From Caenorhabditis elegans (taxonomy: Eukaryota > Nematoda > Chromadorea > Rhabditida > Rhabditidae): a DNA stretch of 64,000 nucleotides. Below are positions 11,602 to 24,089 of this stretch, piece by piece. The notes beneath the pieces are model-generated. The model was not told the DNA's origin, ran no database searches, and saw only the letters and a program-made list of their open reading frames with translations. The DNA lies in NCBI RefSeq assembly GCF_000002985.6, contig NC_003284.9, forward strand, positions 2,232,001 through 2,296,000, in the 5' to 3' direction. The position numbers and the translations under genes are program-made. Within the stretch, counting starts at the first letter, position 1. Every line of letters starts with the position of its first letter.

Positions 11602-14600
11602 TTAAACTTCATCCACTGGATTTTCATGATTCTCGTTTCCAAGAAGGACGACAGCTCTGCAAACGGAGATTATGATTGACTTTTGAAACGGAGAGGGGAA
11701 AAACTCACTGATGACATCGCTTTCCGTGAACTGAGACTCGAACGGTTGGAGAGTCGCCAGTGGAAGTTGGCGATAAGCTTGATCTACATCCAAATAGTCG
11801 GAGAAATGCGTGACGGTATTCAGAAGAACACAGAGCATAAAGGTAGAAGTTGTAGAGATAACTGAAAACGGGGAAAGGTTTGGAACCATCTTTCAGCTTT
11901 GAGCTCTTTTCATAAACTACTGAATTTTACAAGAAGTGAAAAAAACCATAGCATGTATTGAATTTTTTGGAGAGTTGAAAAAAGAAAAAAAGCAATTAAT
12001 TTTTTGTTTTAGGTAGCCATACCTTGTGACTTGAAGAAGATTTGCAATGGCACGGAATATCTGCCAAAACAATGAACCACTAACTCGTCTGAAATGCTGT
12101 CCAGTTCAAAGAATTCTCAAAATATTAAGACTTACCGAACGAAGAAAGATATAACGGAGGCAGGAATATTGCAGATGATAAAAGTAGCAGATGTAACGAA
12201 CAGAAGAACTGATATACGACTGCGATCATCGCGCGGCGACCGAAGTTGGCGTTGAGCTAATGTTTCAGTCCGACTGTTTTGTGATGGCTGTCTCCAGAAC
12301 CAATTACGTTTGTCAATTTTCCGCAGGCCACGAACGACGCACATGTTCAGGATAACAAGAAGTAGAACGGGACCCCAGCGGCAGATACACTGAAAATTAA
12401 ACATAAAAACTACTTTTAAAAAAATTCGATTCACTTACTTCTCTTACTATAAGATAGAATTTAAAAACTTGAAGTGCCTCCACATCTTCGTTGCGAACAA
12501 TTGTGTAGATCGTTCTGGAAGTTGAAATTACACAAAAAAATCTGTCTAGAATATTAACTCACTTGTTGGTGAGAGCATCCGTCACGACACCAAGCTTCTT
12601 TTGGAAGACTGATGGAAAATATATCATCAGTGCAATAAAGTAGATCATGACAATGATGAGCATGGTACGACGACGGGATGGCTTTGTCTCATTGTTTTGA
12701 AAAAATTTAATTGGATGACAAACTGACACATATCTGTCCACTGTCATGGCAACAATATTCAACGCACTGAAATAGTTGATTTAATTAATGACCAATGTTT
12801 TGTTATAGACAATGCTGTCCAAAAAAAGTTATCCCTTTTACTTTTTAAAAATAAATTTGCTAATTTTTCCAATAAATATAACTCCGAGACTAGAACTGCT
12901 ATCGAAAAAAATTCTACCAACAAGATATGGCCCATTCCCTAAAATTATGGCAAAAACATCTCACGTATCCATTATTTTTTTAAAACGACTGTAACTCAAA
13001 ACGCAAGGGCAGTTTGTGAAAAAAAATAATTTTCATATAATTTTTCACTGTTAACAGTTATCTTTTTTTTTAATCCATATGGAAAGAAGATATTAGAATT
13101 CAAAGTGGAGAGGTTATTCGAGCGCATTTCTCATCGAAAAGGGACTCACGAGATGTCGGCCGCTTTATTTTTTTCCATGATTTTTATGAATAATAGAAAC
13201 ATATAATATGAAAACAATTAGACAAAGTCATGGGATATATATTTTTTCAGTTGAACATTTTTTGAAAACAATTCTAGTTTTGGAGCTATACTTATTTGAA
13301 CTATTAGAAAAATTATCAAAACACCAAAATGGGATATCTTTTTGACCACGTACATACCTTGCAGAAATAAGTGCGTTTATGAGCGGAAGCTCCAAATGAG
13401 CATGATAAAACATCCCGAGCTCCCATGATGGGTCTATCAGCTTGGCATGTCGGAAAAGAAATGGGATAAATGCGACAATACTTAAAATATCGGCAATAGC
13501 CGAAGCTTTCAAGTAGAGGAATATGCTAGTTCGAATGTGAAGAAGTGTGCACACATTCAGACATTGATTTATCATTCCTGAAATATAAAAACGTATACTC
13601 TCAGAATGTATAAATGAAAATACCTATGGATAAAACGATTGGCATAACGATGACATGGGCGACATAATCGACATGATTCATTTCGGGAGAATCATCCAAT
13701 GAAGTGGTGCGGAAGCTGAAATATAAAACAAATACAACTTTTTTAAAAAAGGTTTTTGATTATTGGATATTCATTAGGAATTCTCATTTCTGAGGATAGA
13801 AGTTTGATGATTCTCAATTTGGATATTGAACGTGGGAAACCCCCCGGCAAATGAAAGTTAGCATAAAATATGATTAAACTTAATCTCAAAGTTTCGTAAT
13901 GGCCTATAGAACTTTGTTACTTGCAATAGCATCGAAACTACAAAAACATTTTTAGCACCAGACACTATTAAAAAGTTCAGACCTAAACGGTTTACTCCCA
14001 AAATGCAGGAAATCCGTTACACCTCCATGCCACTAGACATTAAATTCTGTTTGAAAAACCAGATCCGTCAAAATCGAGATGTTTTCAAAAATATCAAATC
14101 GAGAATGGTCGAACAGTTGTGAAAAATCTTTTTTTTCTCTAAAAAATGGGAATAACTCAGTTTTTGCCACTTTTTTGGAAGTCATCGCTCAAAAAAATGT
14201 TATCTCCCAAGTTTAAAAAAACTGCCACTTTTTGACAGTTAGAAAAAAAGTAAAAATTTTTTTTTGAAAGGTTTACTAAGATACTCAGTCGTTTTGGAAC
14301 CATATGAGTGGTTGCTCACAATAACCCCCAAACATTAATAGTATTAGAATATTATTAGTAATAGTATTAGAATATATAGCCGAATATTCGAATCTCGGTA
14401 GTTTCAAAAGTATAGCATATTTTGGAAAATATATTATTGATTTAACCTATATGTTTTAAAAATTCTCAAAGAAAAAATTGTTTTAATTGGACTCTCTCAA
14501 AAATGCCTAAGTACGTAAAAAAAATCTGATTTTTTTCTTTAAATGTGATTTTATAAAAAAATTTGAAATGTTTCGCCTTCTTAAGTAAAAAGTGATTTTT

Positions 14601-15008
14601 TTACAGTTCCGCATAATTTGATCAAAAATTGATTTTATCTATACTCTACAGGACAGTTTAAACCTGCAGCAATGTTTGAAAGTACTTAAAAAGTTTGCAT
14701 TTGTGAAAAATTTGCTACTTTGACTGAAACGTTTAAAAAGCCTAAGAATTTTCGAGGATGTGCAATATTCGGCCATCGTGGACAATTATATATTCAAAAA
14801 TACAATTTATTAAAACATTGGAATATGTAGATATTAAGGTTGCAAAATGGCAAAATAAAATGCTGTGAGCACTAAGCATAGCGTTCACTTACAAAAAGTG
14901 CACCAATCCCGCGTTATAGACGATAGTGAGGAAAAGAACGAGTGCTTTCACAAAAAGTTTGTACTTATATCTGCAGTCGAAGATTCTACGCAGCAAGAAC
15001 AACAACAT
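11602..15008 (-). CDS. Rhodopsin-class GPCR, FMRFamide-receptor-like (AH9.1-like)
   Basis: Minus-strand exons: 15008-14893, 13715-13624, 13577-13358, 12766-12563, 12514-12439, 12389-12136, 12088-12023, 11861-11709, 11656-11602. The total is 411 residues with continuous frame. Approximate membrane helices: TM1 57-82, TM2 93-112, TM3 132-155, TM4 176-196, TM5 229-256, TM6 294-320, TM7 327-352. TM3 ends in DRY (153-155) followed by VSVCHPIKFF. TM7 has SYLYNFYLYAL in place of NPxxY. The TM2-TM3 pattern FYHAHLELPLINA and VAMTVDRYVSVCHP resembles invertebrate FMRFamide receptors, so a neuropeptide ligand and neuronal surface location are inferred. There is no cysteine at the usual TM3 disulfide position. 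Residues 18-38 form an extra N-terminal hydrophobic stretch. The start is chosen because an in-frame TAG lies just upstream in the same exon, after an acceptor. I believe the C. elegans counterpart is AH9.1. Confidence 0.9.
13960..14350. repeat. GGAGTAGCG-family repeat remnant in receptor intron 1
   Basis: The core 'ctcagtttttgccacttttttggaagtc' (about 14157-14186) recurs near 16250 (inverted), 41500 and 58375. The surrounding AT-rich sequence also resembles those copies. Terminal repeats are not intact. It lies in the 1,177-bp first intron of the receptor gene. Confidence 0.45.
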
Positions 15009-15031
15009 GGACGCCTAAGTCCGTGATATTT

Positions 15032-17509
15032 CTGTAAAAATACATTTAATCGAGAAGAAAAGAAGTTAAGGCGGCAAGCAATATATTTATATTGTTCGTG
15101 GAATAGGCGGCATCGTGCCATTTAATCTTGCACGATTACTGGTTTTGGCGTTCTCGGAAAACCGGGCGGGCAAAATTTAATTTGAAAAGGAGCAGAGGAA
15201 TATGCCAAAAAAAATTCGATCGCCTATACTCTTCCAAATAAAACGAATTGTGAGAAAAATGATGTGATGATGCGCAAACACTTGCCAAAAAGCAAAATAA
15301 CAGCGATAGAATTGAAATGCGAGAAGTGACGGGTACGTTGGCTTATAGCTCCATAGGGACCTTTGGTACCTGGCACTTTGTTGGTCAGAACTTGTTTTGA
15401 TGAGAAGACAAATATTAGTCAACTCAGAAATTATCGAGACTTGTTCAATTTGTGATGTATGTAAATTTGGATGAATAGATAAGAAAATTTCAGAGATCAC
15501 AAAACTTTTGAGTCAACAGAATCAAATAAAAAGTTCAAATTTCAAATCGATGAAATTGATGAATATCAAGGAAAAGCTTCTTGCGCTTTTTGTTTACAGA
15601 ATCCTAACAAAATCGAGAAACAGAACCACAGAATGACCTTGGAAATCAAATTTCGTGGTGTTGAGCTCTTTGTGTTGTGCAACAGAAGGCTATAATAGGC
15701 GAAAGTTATTGTGCAGCTTTTGAATTCTCACATCATCTCTAGACAAACACTCCGAATTAGAAATCAGGGCGAAGAGGGTTTCTTGAAATTAGTTTCCTTC
15801 CGAGCAAGGAATCAATGCAGAAAGCATTGAGTACGACGTCATGGGACCTTCTTAAACGTGAGAAATAAAAGTATGATGAAGTCTTTTGTACAACAAAAAA
15901 AAGTTCGAAATACATCTGAGACTTACCACGACATACTAAGAGGTCGAAGCGTGATCGGATTGGTTTACAAGAAAAAAAACGCATGAATGTACACAAACTA
16001 CGCATCATTCTTTCTTTTTGTGTAAGCAAAATTGGGGGCACTTTTGGAATAGTGTGACAGTAGAACATAGATTTTACAAAATTATATTATAGTACATCAA
16101 TAAAAAATCAAATGTGGCACCCAAAAAGTTTTAGCCACTTTATGAGCAAAATATAGCACTGCCGCATGTTTGGACTCCTACAATGTTTGAATATTAATAT
16201 TTAAATCAGAAGTCTATCTTCAAATTTAGAGGGCAACTTTTTTTATCGACGACTTCCAAAAAAGTGGCAAAAACTGAGATGTTTCCATTTATCAAAAAAA
16301 ATCATAAAATTTAGATATTGTTTTAAGGTGGAATAGCGCCACTAGAGATATAGTTTCATGATATGCCTATGGTACCATAATGACCAACATAACAAAAACA
16401 ATTTAAAAACAGTCGAGTCTTTCCTAATTCAATTTGAACCTGATCGTTGGAGGGCGGCTGCACGTTTTCATTTTTATTTATTGTTTTTTTCCTTTTCCAC
16501 AGATTTTCTTTAACGTTTTCAGTATATTTTACATGAAATTCGACAATGTAACGCATTAGCATAAGTCTGTAAAATTATTTAATTCAGGTTCAAAGCCGTT
16601 TAAAAGCGTTACTTTTTTTGCCTGTACTGTTTTTTTTAATAAAAATTTTGCATTTATCTTGACTTTTTCTCTGTTTTATGTAAAATTACACTGAAAACAT
16701 TTTTTTAAAAATGAAGCAGGCTTGCTCCATTGTAAAAATCACTTGGCCGGAGGTTCAAGTTGTATTAGAAAAAAACAGAGGTTTTTCCAATTTTCAAATA
16801 ATCATATTTAAAATCTAGAACATCTCACAAAGTTCGAAAAATTACAAAAACTTGTAAAGAACAACAAACAAGGTATATATATATATATAGAATATAGAAG
16901 ACTGATAACTCTTGAAACAATTCTTGCTCGTCAAAAGTCAAAACTAGACTAAAAATAACACCAGACAAGAAATAAAACATTGCGAGCCAGATTGTAGAAA
17001 AATTTTGTATTCTAGTAGATACATTTTAGTGTACATATGACTGATAGGACAAAGACTATATCTGAGCATTTAGAATTCACCAAAATTGTACCTTTCTGAA
17101 TTGTTATTCTGTTTTAAGTCATCAGAATTCATGAAAGCGACACCTAACACCTTTCTGGGTTTGAACTGCAAAATCTAGTTAATCAGAAATGCAAGCAACG
17201 AAACAGTCACAAACAGAGGTCAGGTGCTCAATTAATTAGCTTTGTTAGCGCGTAGGCGCAAAGCAATAATATATGACAAGCATTTTAGGCTAATCGTTCC
17301 GAAAGCATTTGTAGCGAAACATCATAAGAATGAAAGATTCATCATTAAATAAAATAGTTTGAAGAAGCCATTGAAGCAGATAACTTTGGAATTCCAGTTG
17401 GATAGTTCGAGAGATAAGAGTGGAAAAAGTTGAAAAAAACGCTTATCTAGTTTTTAAGCATACGTATCAAAGATGAATACATTAAGAAATATGATTCTAC
17501 CCCTATTAG
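15032..17509. other. Noncoding region with a repeat copy at 16085-16360
   Basis: No convincing gene is present. Several 60-107 codon minus-strand frames lack splice signals or family resemblance. 16085-16360 is another copy of the GGAGTAGCG family: inverted core 'gacttccaaaaaagtggcaaaaactgag' and the end GGTGGAATAGCGCC near 16328. A short (TA)n run lies near 16875. Confidence 0.45.
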
Positions 17510-17967
17510 TTAAAGGTGGAGTAGCGACAGTAGGGATTTTGTCTAAATACAGTTATAATGACAATAGTTACAATAAATAAAGTTATAATTAGGTAGTATA
17601 TTGACAACCGAATATTACTTTAAAACACCGAAAAGATTCAGATTTTTTAAAATTTCCACACAATGTTTTGGCAAATTGCCAAATTTAAAAAAAAAAGAGC
17701 TTTTATGGAAATTTTGGGAAATTTCGCATGTCCATAGAATGTCTTAACACCAATAATTAAAACGAAAATAAAGTATAAACAACATGGAAAAAAAATTTCC
17801 TTGGTAAACTTCCAAAATGATGAGTGGCAAAATTTAGTAATTGCCACTTTTTTCAGGAAAAAAAATCCAATTTTTTTTGAAAAGTTTTGTTATGATGTTT
17901 GGACATATTGGCACCATAGGAGAAGATAGTTTTTGACACTCTCCCTACTGGCGCTACTGTTCTTTAA
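17510..17967. mobile_element. Complete TTAA-ended MITE, GGAGTAGCG family
   Basis: The left end reads TTAAAGGTGGAGTAGCGACA and the reverse complement of the right end reads TTAAAGAACAGTAGCGCCAG. These are long imperfect terminal inverted repeats bounded by TTAA on both sides. The 458-bp interior is AT-rich and codes for nothing. TTAA boundaries suggest mobilisation in trans by a TTAA-targeting (piggyBac-like) transposase; C. elegans palindromic TTAA elements of this kind are known (PALTTAA class in Repbase, from memory). This is the best-preserved of about ten copies in the window. Confidence 0.75.
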
Positions 17968-18167
17968 AACATGAAAAAATATTAAACCAAAATGTGTAAT
18001 TTATATTTAATGATATCTCTCACTTACATGTTCGAGTTCATTTCTTGTTTTTTTCAATGAATCGTACCTAATTTCAGAGTAATTTTCAATAATAATAGTT
18101 TTCAATTTCTGATTTAAGCGTAAACAATCAACATTCAAAATCAAAACTCAATTTCAAAATGGCTTAC

Positions 18168-18317
18168 CCCATTCCGCTGTTTTCTTGCAGCATCTTGCAC
18201 TCTGACTCTAGTTTGAAACTTTCTCCAGAGCTTCCTTTTGGAGGTCTTTTCACACTTTTGAGCACAAATGAAAAAGAAAGAGTCGAGTGGGTTTCCGTCC
18301 AAAATAGACCAGGAAGG
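18168..18317 (-). CDS. Candidate orphan exon, 50 codons
   Basis: On the minus strand an acceptor TTTTTGCAG is followed by exactly 50 open codons and a donor GTAAGC, phase 0 at both ends. The translation begins PSWSILDGNPLDSFFFICAQ and ends in a basic stretch KRKLWRKFQTRVRVQ then RKQRNG. Good splice sites at both ends, length divisible by three, and a coherent hydrophobic-to-basic pattern suggest a real exon. I found no neighbours that join it with confidence. It could be a 5' exon of the receptor at 11602-15008 or part of a separate minus-strand gene. A second open frame across the acceptor, without splicing, encodes a hydrophobic segment (ATVFFALNSFIFNFLIFAAF). Confidence 0.3.
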
Positions 18318-19294
18318 CTGCAAAAATCAGAAAGTTGAAAATAAATGAATTCAATGCAAAAAAAACGGTAGCGTGAATGATGAGAATGATAATGTAGAAG
18401 AAGCGAGTTTTTGAAGATGTGAGCCTTAACAAAGTTTTACAATTTGCAGCGGAGCCGTCTTTTTTTAGGAAAAAAAGAAGGAGAAGAAGAAATGTGACAA
18501 ATTTTTGGAATTCGTTTATTCACGTCCTTGGAGTAACTTGGAGTAAAAAAACATCAAAAACAAATTGGAAGAAATTTTGAAAAAAAAATTAATACTGGTT
18601 TATGAATTTTCAAGAAGAACTGACACAAAATAAGTAGCACTGACTGATAAGAAAAGTTCATAAGATCACCTAGACCTACGTTACGTTCAAAACGATCACA
18701 CCCGTCATACTCCCACAATCCAGAAATATAGCTTCCAAAATAGACGGCACGCACAAATTTTCAAATTTTCATATGAGCTCAACATCAAAGGTTGCTCGTC
18801 TGCAGCAAATTGTGTCTGCTCGTCACCGACGAATTTCGAACGAAAAAAAAAAAGATGTGGTGCGAAAATTGTCGGACAATGCTGCATGTCTGGTCACTCA
18901 GCATGCAAATTGGAATAGGGTGCCTCCAAAAAAATGATTGTTTGAACTGAGGATAGAAAACGTTGAAAAGGCTGAAAAACAATGATAGAAGCTGGGTGAA
19001 CGAAATAATGAGTTTTGTCTGATAACGGTATCACTATTGAATTTCGCCGATTTCTATCAGAGCAACTGAAAGAAAAAATCAGTGAGTATGAGAGTACCGA
19101 AAATTCTCAAGTTTTTAGAAATCAACGAAACCATTCCCAGAATGTGTGAAAGATGCCTAGATTTGACGCAAGTAGGTGAGAAAACATTGCCGATCAGACG
19201 ACTAAAAAAAACTAAAAACTGGAAACTTGATCCTGTTTGTTGCCACAAAAAATTTTCTTTTCCGAATATAGAATTTTTTCAGGCTTTACTTATA

Positions 19295-20093
19295 AAGGAG
19301 GAGTACCGGTGGCAATTGCCGACCGGTACTTCTACAAATTGGGCCAGTGTGGCATGTTCTCAAATTAATTTTCATTAAACCTTCGTGGTGAAACATAGAA
19401 AAAAATTTCTGTATTTGAAAAAAATTTTGTTTAATTTGGAACAACTGAAAAAATGCTGAAAAATTATCAAAAAAATTATTGAAAATTTGTTGAAAATTTG
19501 ACTGATTTTTTTCCGCCAATTTTCTTAGAGACAATTTTGACACTATTTCAGTTGTTCCAAGTCAAGTAAAAGTTATTTTCAGATACAGAAAGTATTTTCA
19601 AACTTAACCTATAAGTTTAAAGGTGGTGTAGTCGATTTTTGTTGAATTTCATGATGAAACTTCATGAAAACTTCTCAAAAAAAGTTATGAGGACTCAAAA
19701 AATTGCCTAAAATTATTAAAAATTTGAAATTTGACTGACTTGACAATTTAAAAATACCTAAATGAAGTTGAAAACGCAAGATAATTACATTTTATATTCC
19801 AAATTTGTCGGTGATTTCAAAAAAAATTGTTTCCAGCCGCTGCGACATTGGCAAGTCGGTCAAATTTCAAATTTTAACTAATTTTGGACCATTTTTGAGC
19901 CGTCATAACTTTTTTTGTGAAGTTTTCAAGAAGTTTTATTATGAAATTCGGTGTTTTCAGACAATTTTGAGTCTAATAAAAAATTTGAAAAATTCGACCA
20001 CACCACCATTAATGGAAAATATTGTAAGAGCATACCACACTGGTCTATTTTGTAGAATTGCCGGTCGGCAATTGCCGCGTACCCCTGATTCTG
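19295..20093. repeat. Nested repeat: outer inverted arms around a TTAA element
   Basis: Positions 19295-19362 (GTGGCAATTGCCGACCGG, then CAGTGTGGCATG) match the reverse complement of 20026-20093. Between these arms sits a complete GGTGGTGTAGTCGA element (19617-20012). The simplest reading is an older palindromic element into which a younger one inserted, or two arms of one large foldback. Confidence 0.6.
19617..20012. mobile_element. Complete TTAA-ended MITE, GGTGGTGTAGTCGA family
   Basis: It starts TTAAAGGTGGTGTAGTCGAT and ends with the near inverse TCGACCACACCACCATTAA. The interior has the conserved block CAGCCGCTGCGACATTGGCA and inverted 'gagccgtcataactttttt' blocks. It is noncoding. Sister copies are at 54039-54587 and 55369-55777. 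Confidence 0.7.
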
Positions 20094-20419
20094 GGTACTT
20101 TGAACGTACAGACACAAAATGTGCTCCAATGAACAAAGTTCGCAATAAAAGTTCTCAAAAATAAAAATAAAAAATTATATAGCGATTCAAAAATTTGAAC
20201 ACGGAAAAGTGGTCGAAAAGTAGATTTTAGTTAAAATTAGCCTTTTTTTTAATTTTAAGCTTTTATTAAAAGTCTTTGAGAAATGTCTGAGAAGTTTCAT
20301 TGCAAAATTTGTTTAATTGAGCGCAATTTAGGCCTATTCGTTCAAAATACCCAGAACCATTCTCTTATGGACAAATTAAGAATAAACTAAATTCCGGGAA
20401 GTTGAGCTTTGGAAGCGGC

Positions 20420-20635
20420 TCAGTTTCCGGCAAATGGAGTAAACCAATTATATTCTCTGGTTTTTCCTGACGTTTGTTTAAGTGTAAACAAACCGAACAG
20501 TTTGTTTACATGAAAACGCAGCATTTTAATATCACCTGCAACGTCAAGGATCATAAGGAAGCGAATAAAGACAAAGAACCAGAAGCTAGGAATCAGAACT
20601 AAGTTTTTCAGAGGTACAGATGTTTTTTGTAACAT
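20420..20635 (-). CDS. Candidate small membrane ORF, 71 aa
   Basis: The minus-strand ATG at 20635 opens 71 codons. The N-terminal half is strongly hydrophobic (LVLIPSFWFFVFIRFLMIL), like a signal anchor. The C-terminal half is polar. A donor-like GTGATA right after the hydrophobic segment (about 20537) would end a first exon. Spliced in phase to the 18168-18317 exon it would give a different short product. There is no family match and no strong upstream acceptor, so this is only a candidate. Confidence 0.2.
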   Translation of the reverse strand: MLQKTSVPLKNLVLIPSFWFFVFIRFLMILDVAGDIKMLRFHVNKLFGLFTLKQTSGKTREYNWFTPFAGN

Positions 20636-20659
20636 TTCTTTGTAACATTTCACTGCTTC

Positions 20660-23600
20660 ATAGGAAGTTGATTGTGATCATGGAAACATGATAGAGAACA
20701 AAAAAATTAAAATTATAAAATAGAGCTCAAAAATATGGCAGTGTAAAAAAAACAAAAAAAGCTAAAAAAGAAACAAACTTCAATTTGAAATTCCAAAGCA
20801 AAAAGTATAAGGTTTCGGGTAGGAAAAACACAATGAAGGGTGTCGTGTGAGTGTGAAGGACATGCACACGGTTGGCAGCAGATTAGATAGCTCTTCTCTC
20901 CATTGTGGAATTATTCAAGACCACAGCTCATCGCGAGCTTGCGCGACTTTTTGTGAGTAAGAAAAGGCACTTTGAAAGTGAGAAATTCGGAAGTGGCAAA
21001 AAAAACAGGCAACAGAAAAAACGTTCGTAAAGAAAGCCACGTTGAGCTCCTATAGCTCCAATAATCCAAGGATTGAGGGTTTATTTTGATAGAAAAATAT
21101 ATAATAACTTCTAAAATCTGCATGAGCAAGTTTCATTTCTGTTTCAAATTTAGTTGAGGAAACTTTCAAAATTAGAATAGATATGCTTCAAGAAGTAAAT
21201 TATTAAGACCACTCAACCATAATGCTTAACAAGTTGGAAAAAGTAGGGATTTTTCAAAGAGTTTAAGCTAACAAATTTAGACATTTTTGAAATAGGCCTG
21301 TAAAGTTCGCCCGGTTATGTATGAAATTATTCATAAACATTTTTTCAATTTTGATTGTTTGAACAACTAGCTTCTAACTTCAGCTATTCAACTGATATCA
21401 TAATTTGCAAACTGTAATTTGCGAAAATACAGAAGAATTGATTTTTATTATATTTTTAACAATTGTGAGCCGATTTCATTAGTACGAAATTGAACATATT
21501 ATACAAAAAAAATTCTTAACATGGATAGAAAAAATAATTTTGAGTTAAAAAAGTTCCCAGCATGAGAAATTCTAAGAAACAATTACGAGATCTTTTCTAG
21601 CACCTATCAATTGAACGAAACAACTTGAGTCCAAAAATTTCGTGTTTTTTTAGATTTTCCTAGGGTATTATTAAATACTAGAAACATGTTAAAGTGAACT
21701 AGAACACACATCACTTTTGTCGCTATAAAATGTGGATCTTCGTAAAAAAGGAAACAAGAGCATAGTTGAGTGGATTATCAAATTAAAAATTAAAAGTTGG
21801 TCTACATACTATTAACAAGATCTTTGAATTCCATGTTTCACTGAATTCTAAAATTCTACCAGGAAATATTACAAACAAGGAAACACATCAAATTGATAAC
21901 TTGGCCCATAGGAGTTTTTATTTGTTGAATATATAAACGAGTTGTGTTGTGTTAGGTATCCATTGAATAAGAGATCAAAGGAATCTAATTTTTAAGGGTG
22001 AGAGTTGCCCCAGCATGTCTGGTGAATGTCTAGAATTGCACTCTACCAGTATATACATAATTTATACAATGGGGGTAATGTCTGCTTTGATCAAACTTTA
22101 CAAGAATGGATTTGGCTTTAAGGGTGAAATCAAGAAAAGTAGACACACAAAGCAGCACATTTAGAAAATTAAACCTTGAAAGGAGAAAAAAATGAGGAAG
22201 CAGTCTGAATGAATGATTCAGGGAATGATATCTTTCTCGTAAATGCGGACCCAAATGAAAAGGAAATCAAAAGACGAGGCTTCCGCCATGATTTGCATGA
22301 AGGTGGGTGGTGGCGGGCGTTGTGGTGAAAAAAGTTTTTGGTGGTCAAGAAACATCCTCTCATGTTTAAGAAGCTAGACGGAGAAAAAGGAAACTTGTGG
22401 GAAATTGTTGTGTTAAACTGCTCTTCTTTCTTCTTTTTTATTCCGGATGTTAGCTTTTAGACTTTGAGAGTAAAGAACTCGCACTCTGTTTCTTTTTTTT
22501 TAATTGAGTAAACAATGAAGAGATACACTGACCGACTTGCTGGCCATTTTTCCCTCTGAAACGTGATAATTAACACGTTCAATTGTCACGTTTCATAATT
22601 CATAATTCATATATTTACTATTCACAGATAACTAATACCAAGGTCAAGCGAGAGCAAAAGTTGCACGAAGAATTGCATTGCAGGTTTATTGCAACACGGG
22701 CAAGCAGAAAATAAGGGAAAAGTGATGGCATGCGAAATAATGAGAAATCCATTTAATTTGGTTGGTGTGAAGAAAACAAAAAACAAGAAAAGTTTGTGAC
22801 AAGCTCTAGTGCAGAAACAGAAGCAGAAACAAACTTGTAACTTGAAACTCGATGTTCAAAGCTCACGAGTAGATGAAAAAGTGATGAACAAATTGCCGAT
22901 TAATCTACACACTTGACAGTGTGAAATAAAAAAAATAAAAACTTAATAAAAATTTTATTTGAATAATAAAAAAATTGTGCTTATTTACAGCTTACAATGT
23001 ACTTGTGAAGCCCTAGGGAACTGGAGTCGGAATATTATTTTAAAATGTGGAAAAAAGTGTGATAGACTCATGTAGAGTAAAACTTTTCAAAACAGCTTTT
23101 AAAGTTTTTTTTTCAAAAAGCTGCAATCACTGAATTTTTCCAAGTTTTGGGAAAACTTTTGCACTGTCACATACTTCTGAAAAAAAGCTATTTTGTTCAT
23201 TTCGGCACCGCTGGTGCTACTCCATCTTTGAATTAGCAAACAGATTCTAAACTCGAGAGCTTCAAAAAATTTTAGTAAAAGGTATAGGATATGCTATGAG
23301 CAATATATTAGAAACACTAGTTCTCAAATAGTTTGTTAATTTAAAAAAAATCCAGAAAAAATTTCAAACTTTCAAATAAAACTGAGTCACAAGCCATTCT
23401 TACTTCACAAAGTGCAGACAGTTAGTTTTCAAAAATCAACAGATAAGCTTTTTTTGCAGGGGGTGAATGAGCTAACAAAAAATATATATCTTTGCCGTGG
23501 GCTCGCTAAATGACTTGTACAAACACAGAGCGGGTCAGCATGCAAGCAGGAGCAACAGTCGGCAGAAAAAGTTTCAAAATTGTTTTAATTTCTTATCATT

Positions 23601-24080
23601 CGAGAAAATCAAATAAATCGGATTATCAATAGCAACTGTTAAATAGAAAGGGACAGAAACATCTATTTTTAAAAAAGTTTTGCAAAAATAGAGAATAGAT
23701 ATATTAAAAAAAACCACATTTTCGTCTCATTTTAAAAGTGTAAGAAGATACTGGAATGTGGTGAAAGACAATACGGAGTTGACGACGCTTTTCTGGCAAT
23801 ATTTGGCACGTCTATTTATACACTTTTTTAAATCAGTTTCTGAAGAATTGATAATTAAGAGTTTATATTAATATAAAAATTTGTGATAATTCAAAAGTCA
23901 AAAAACGTAATGACATGAGAAAACCCGTGATGGGCAAATACCGTAAAAATCTGAATAAAAACTCGTTTCAGAGTACACGGAGAGCTTGGAAAAAATTCCT
24001 TATCACAAGTAACAAGTACAAGGACAAGTAATGAAGAGATGCGATTTGAAAAAAAAAACTTGGTATTAAATTGATGATGT
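20660..24080. other. Noncoding region with repeat fragment near 23000-23240
   Basis: No supportable gene. The end GGTGCTACTCCATCTTTGAA near 23212-23231 marks a decayed GGAGTAGCG-family repeat. The remainder is AT-rich intergenic sequence, with some open minus-strand frames lacking splice or family support. Confidence 0.4.
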
Positions 24081-24089
24081 TCACGGATT

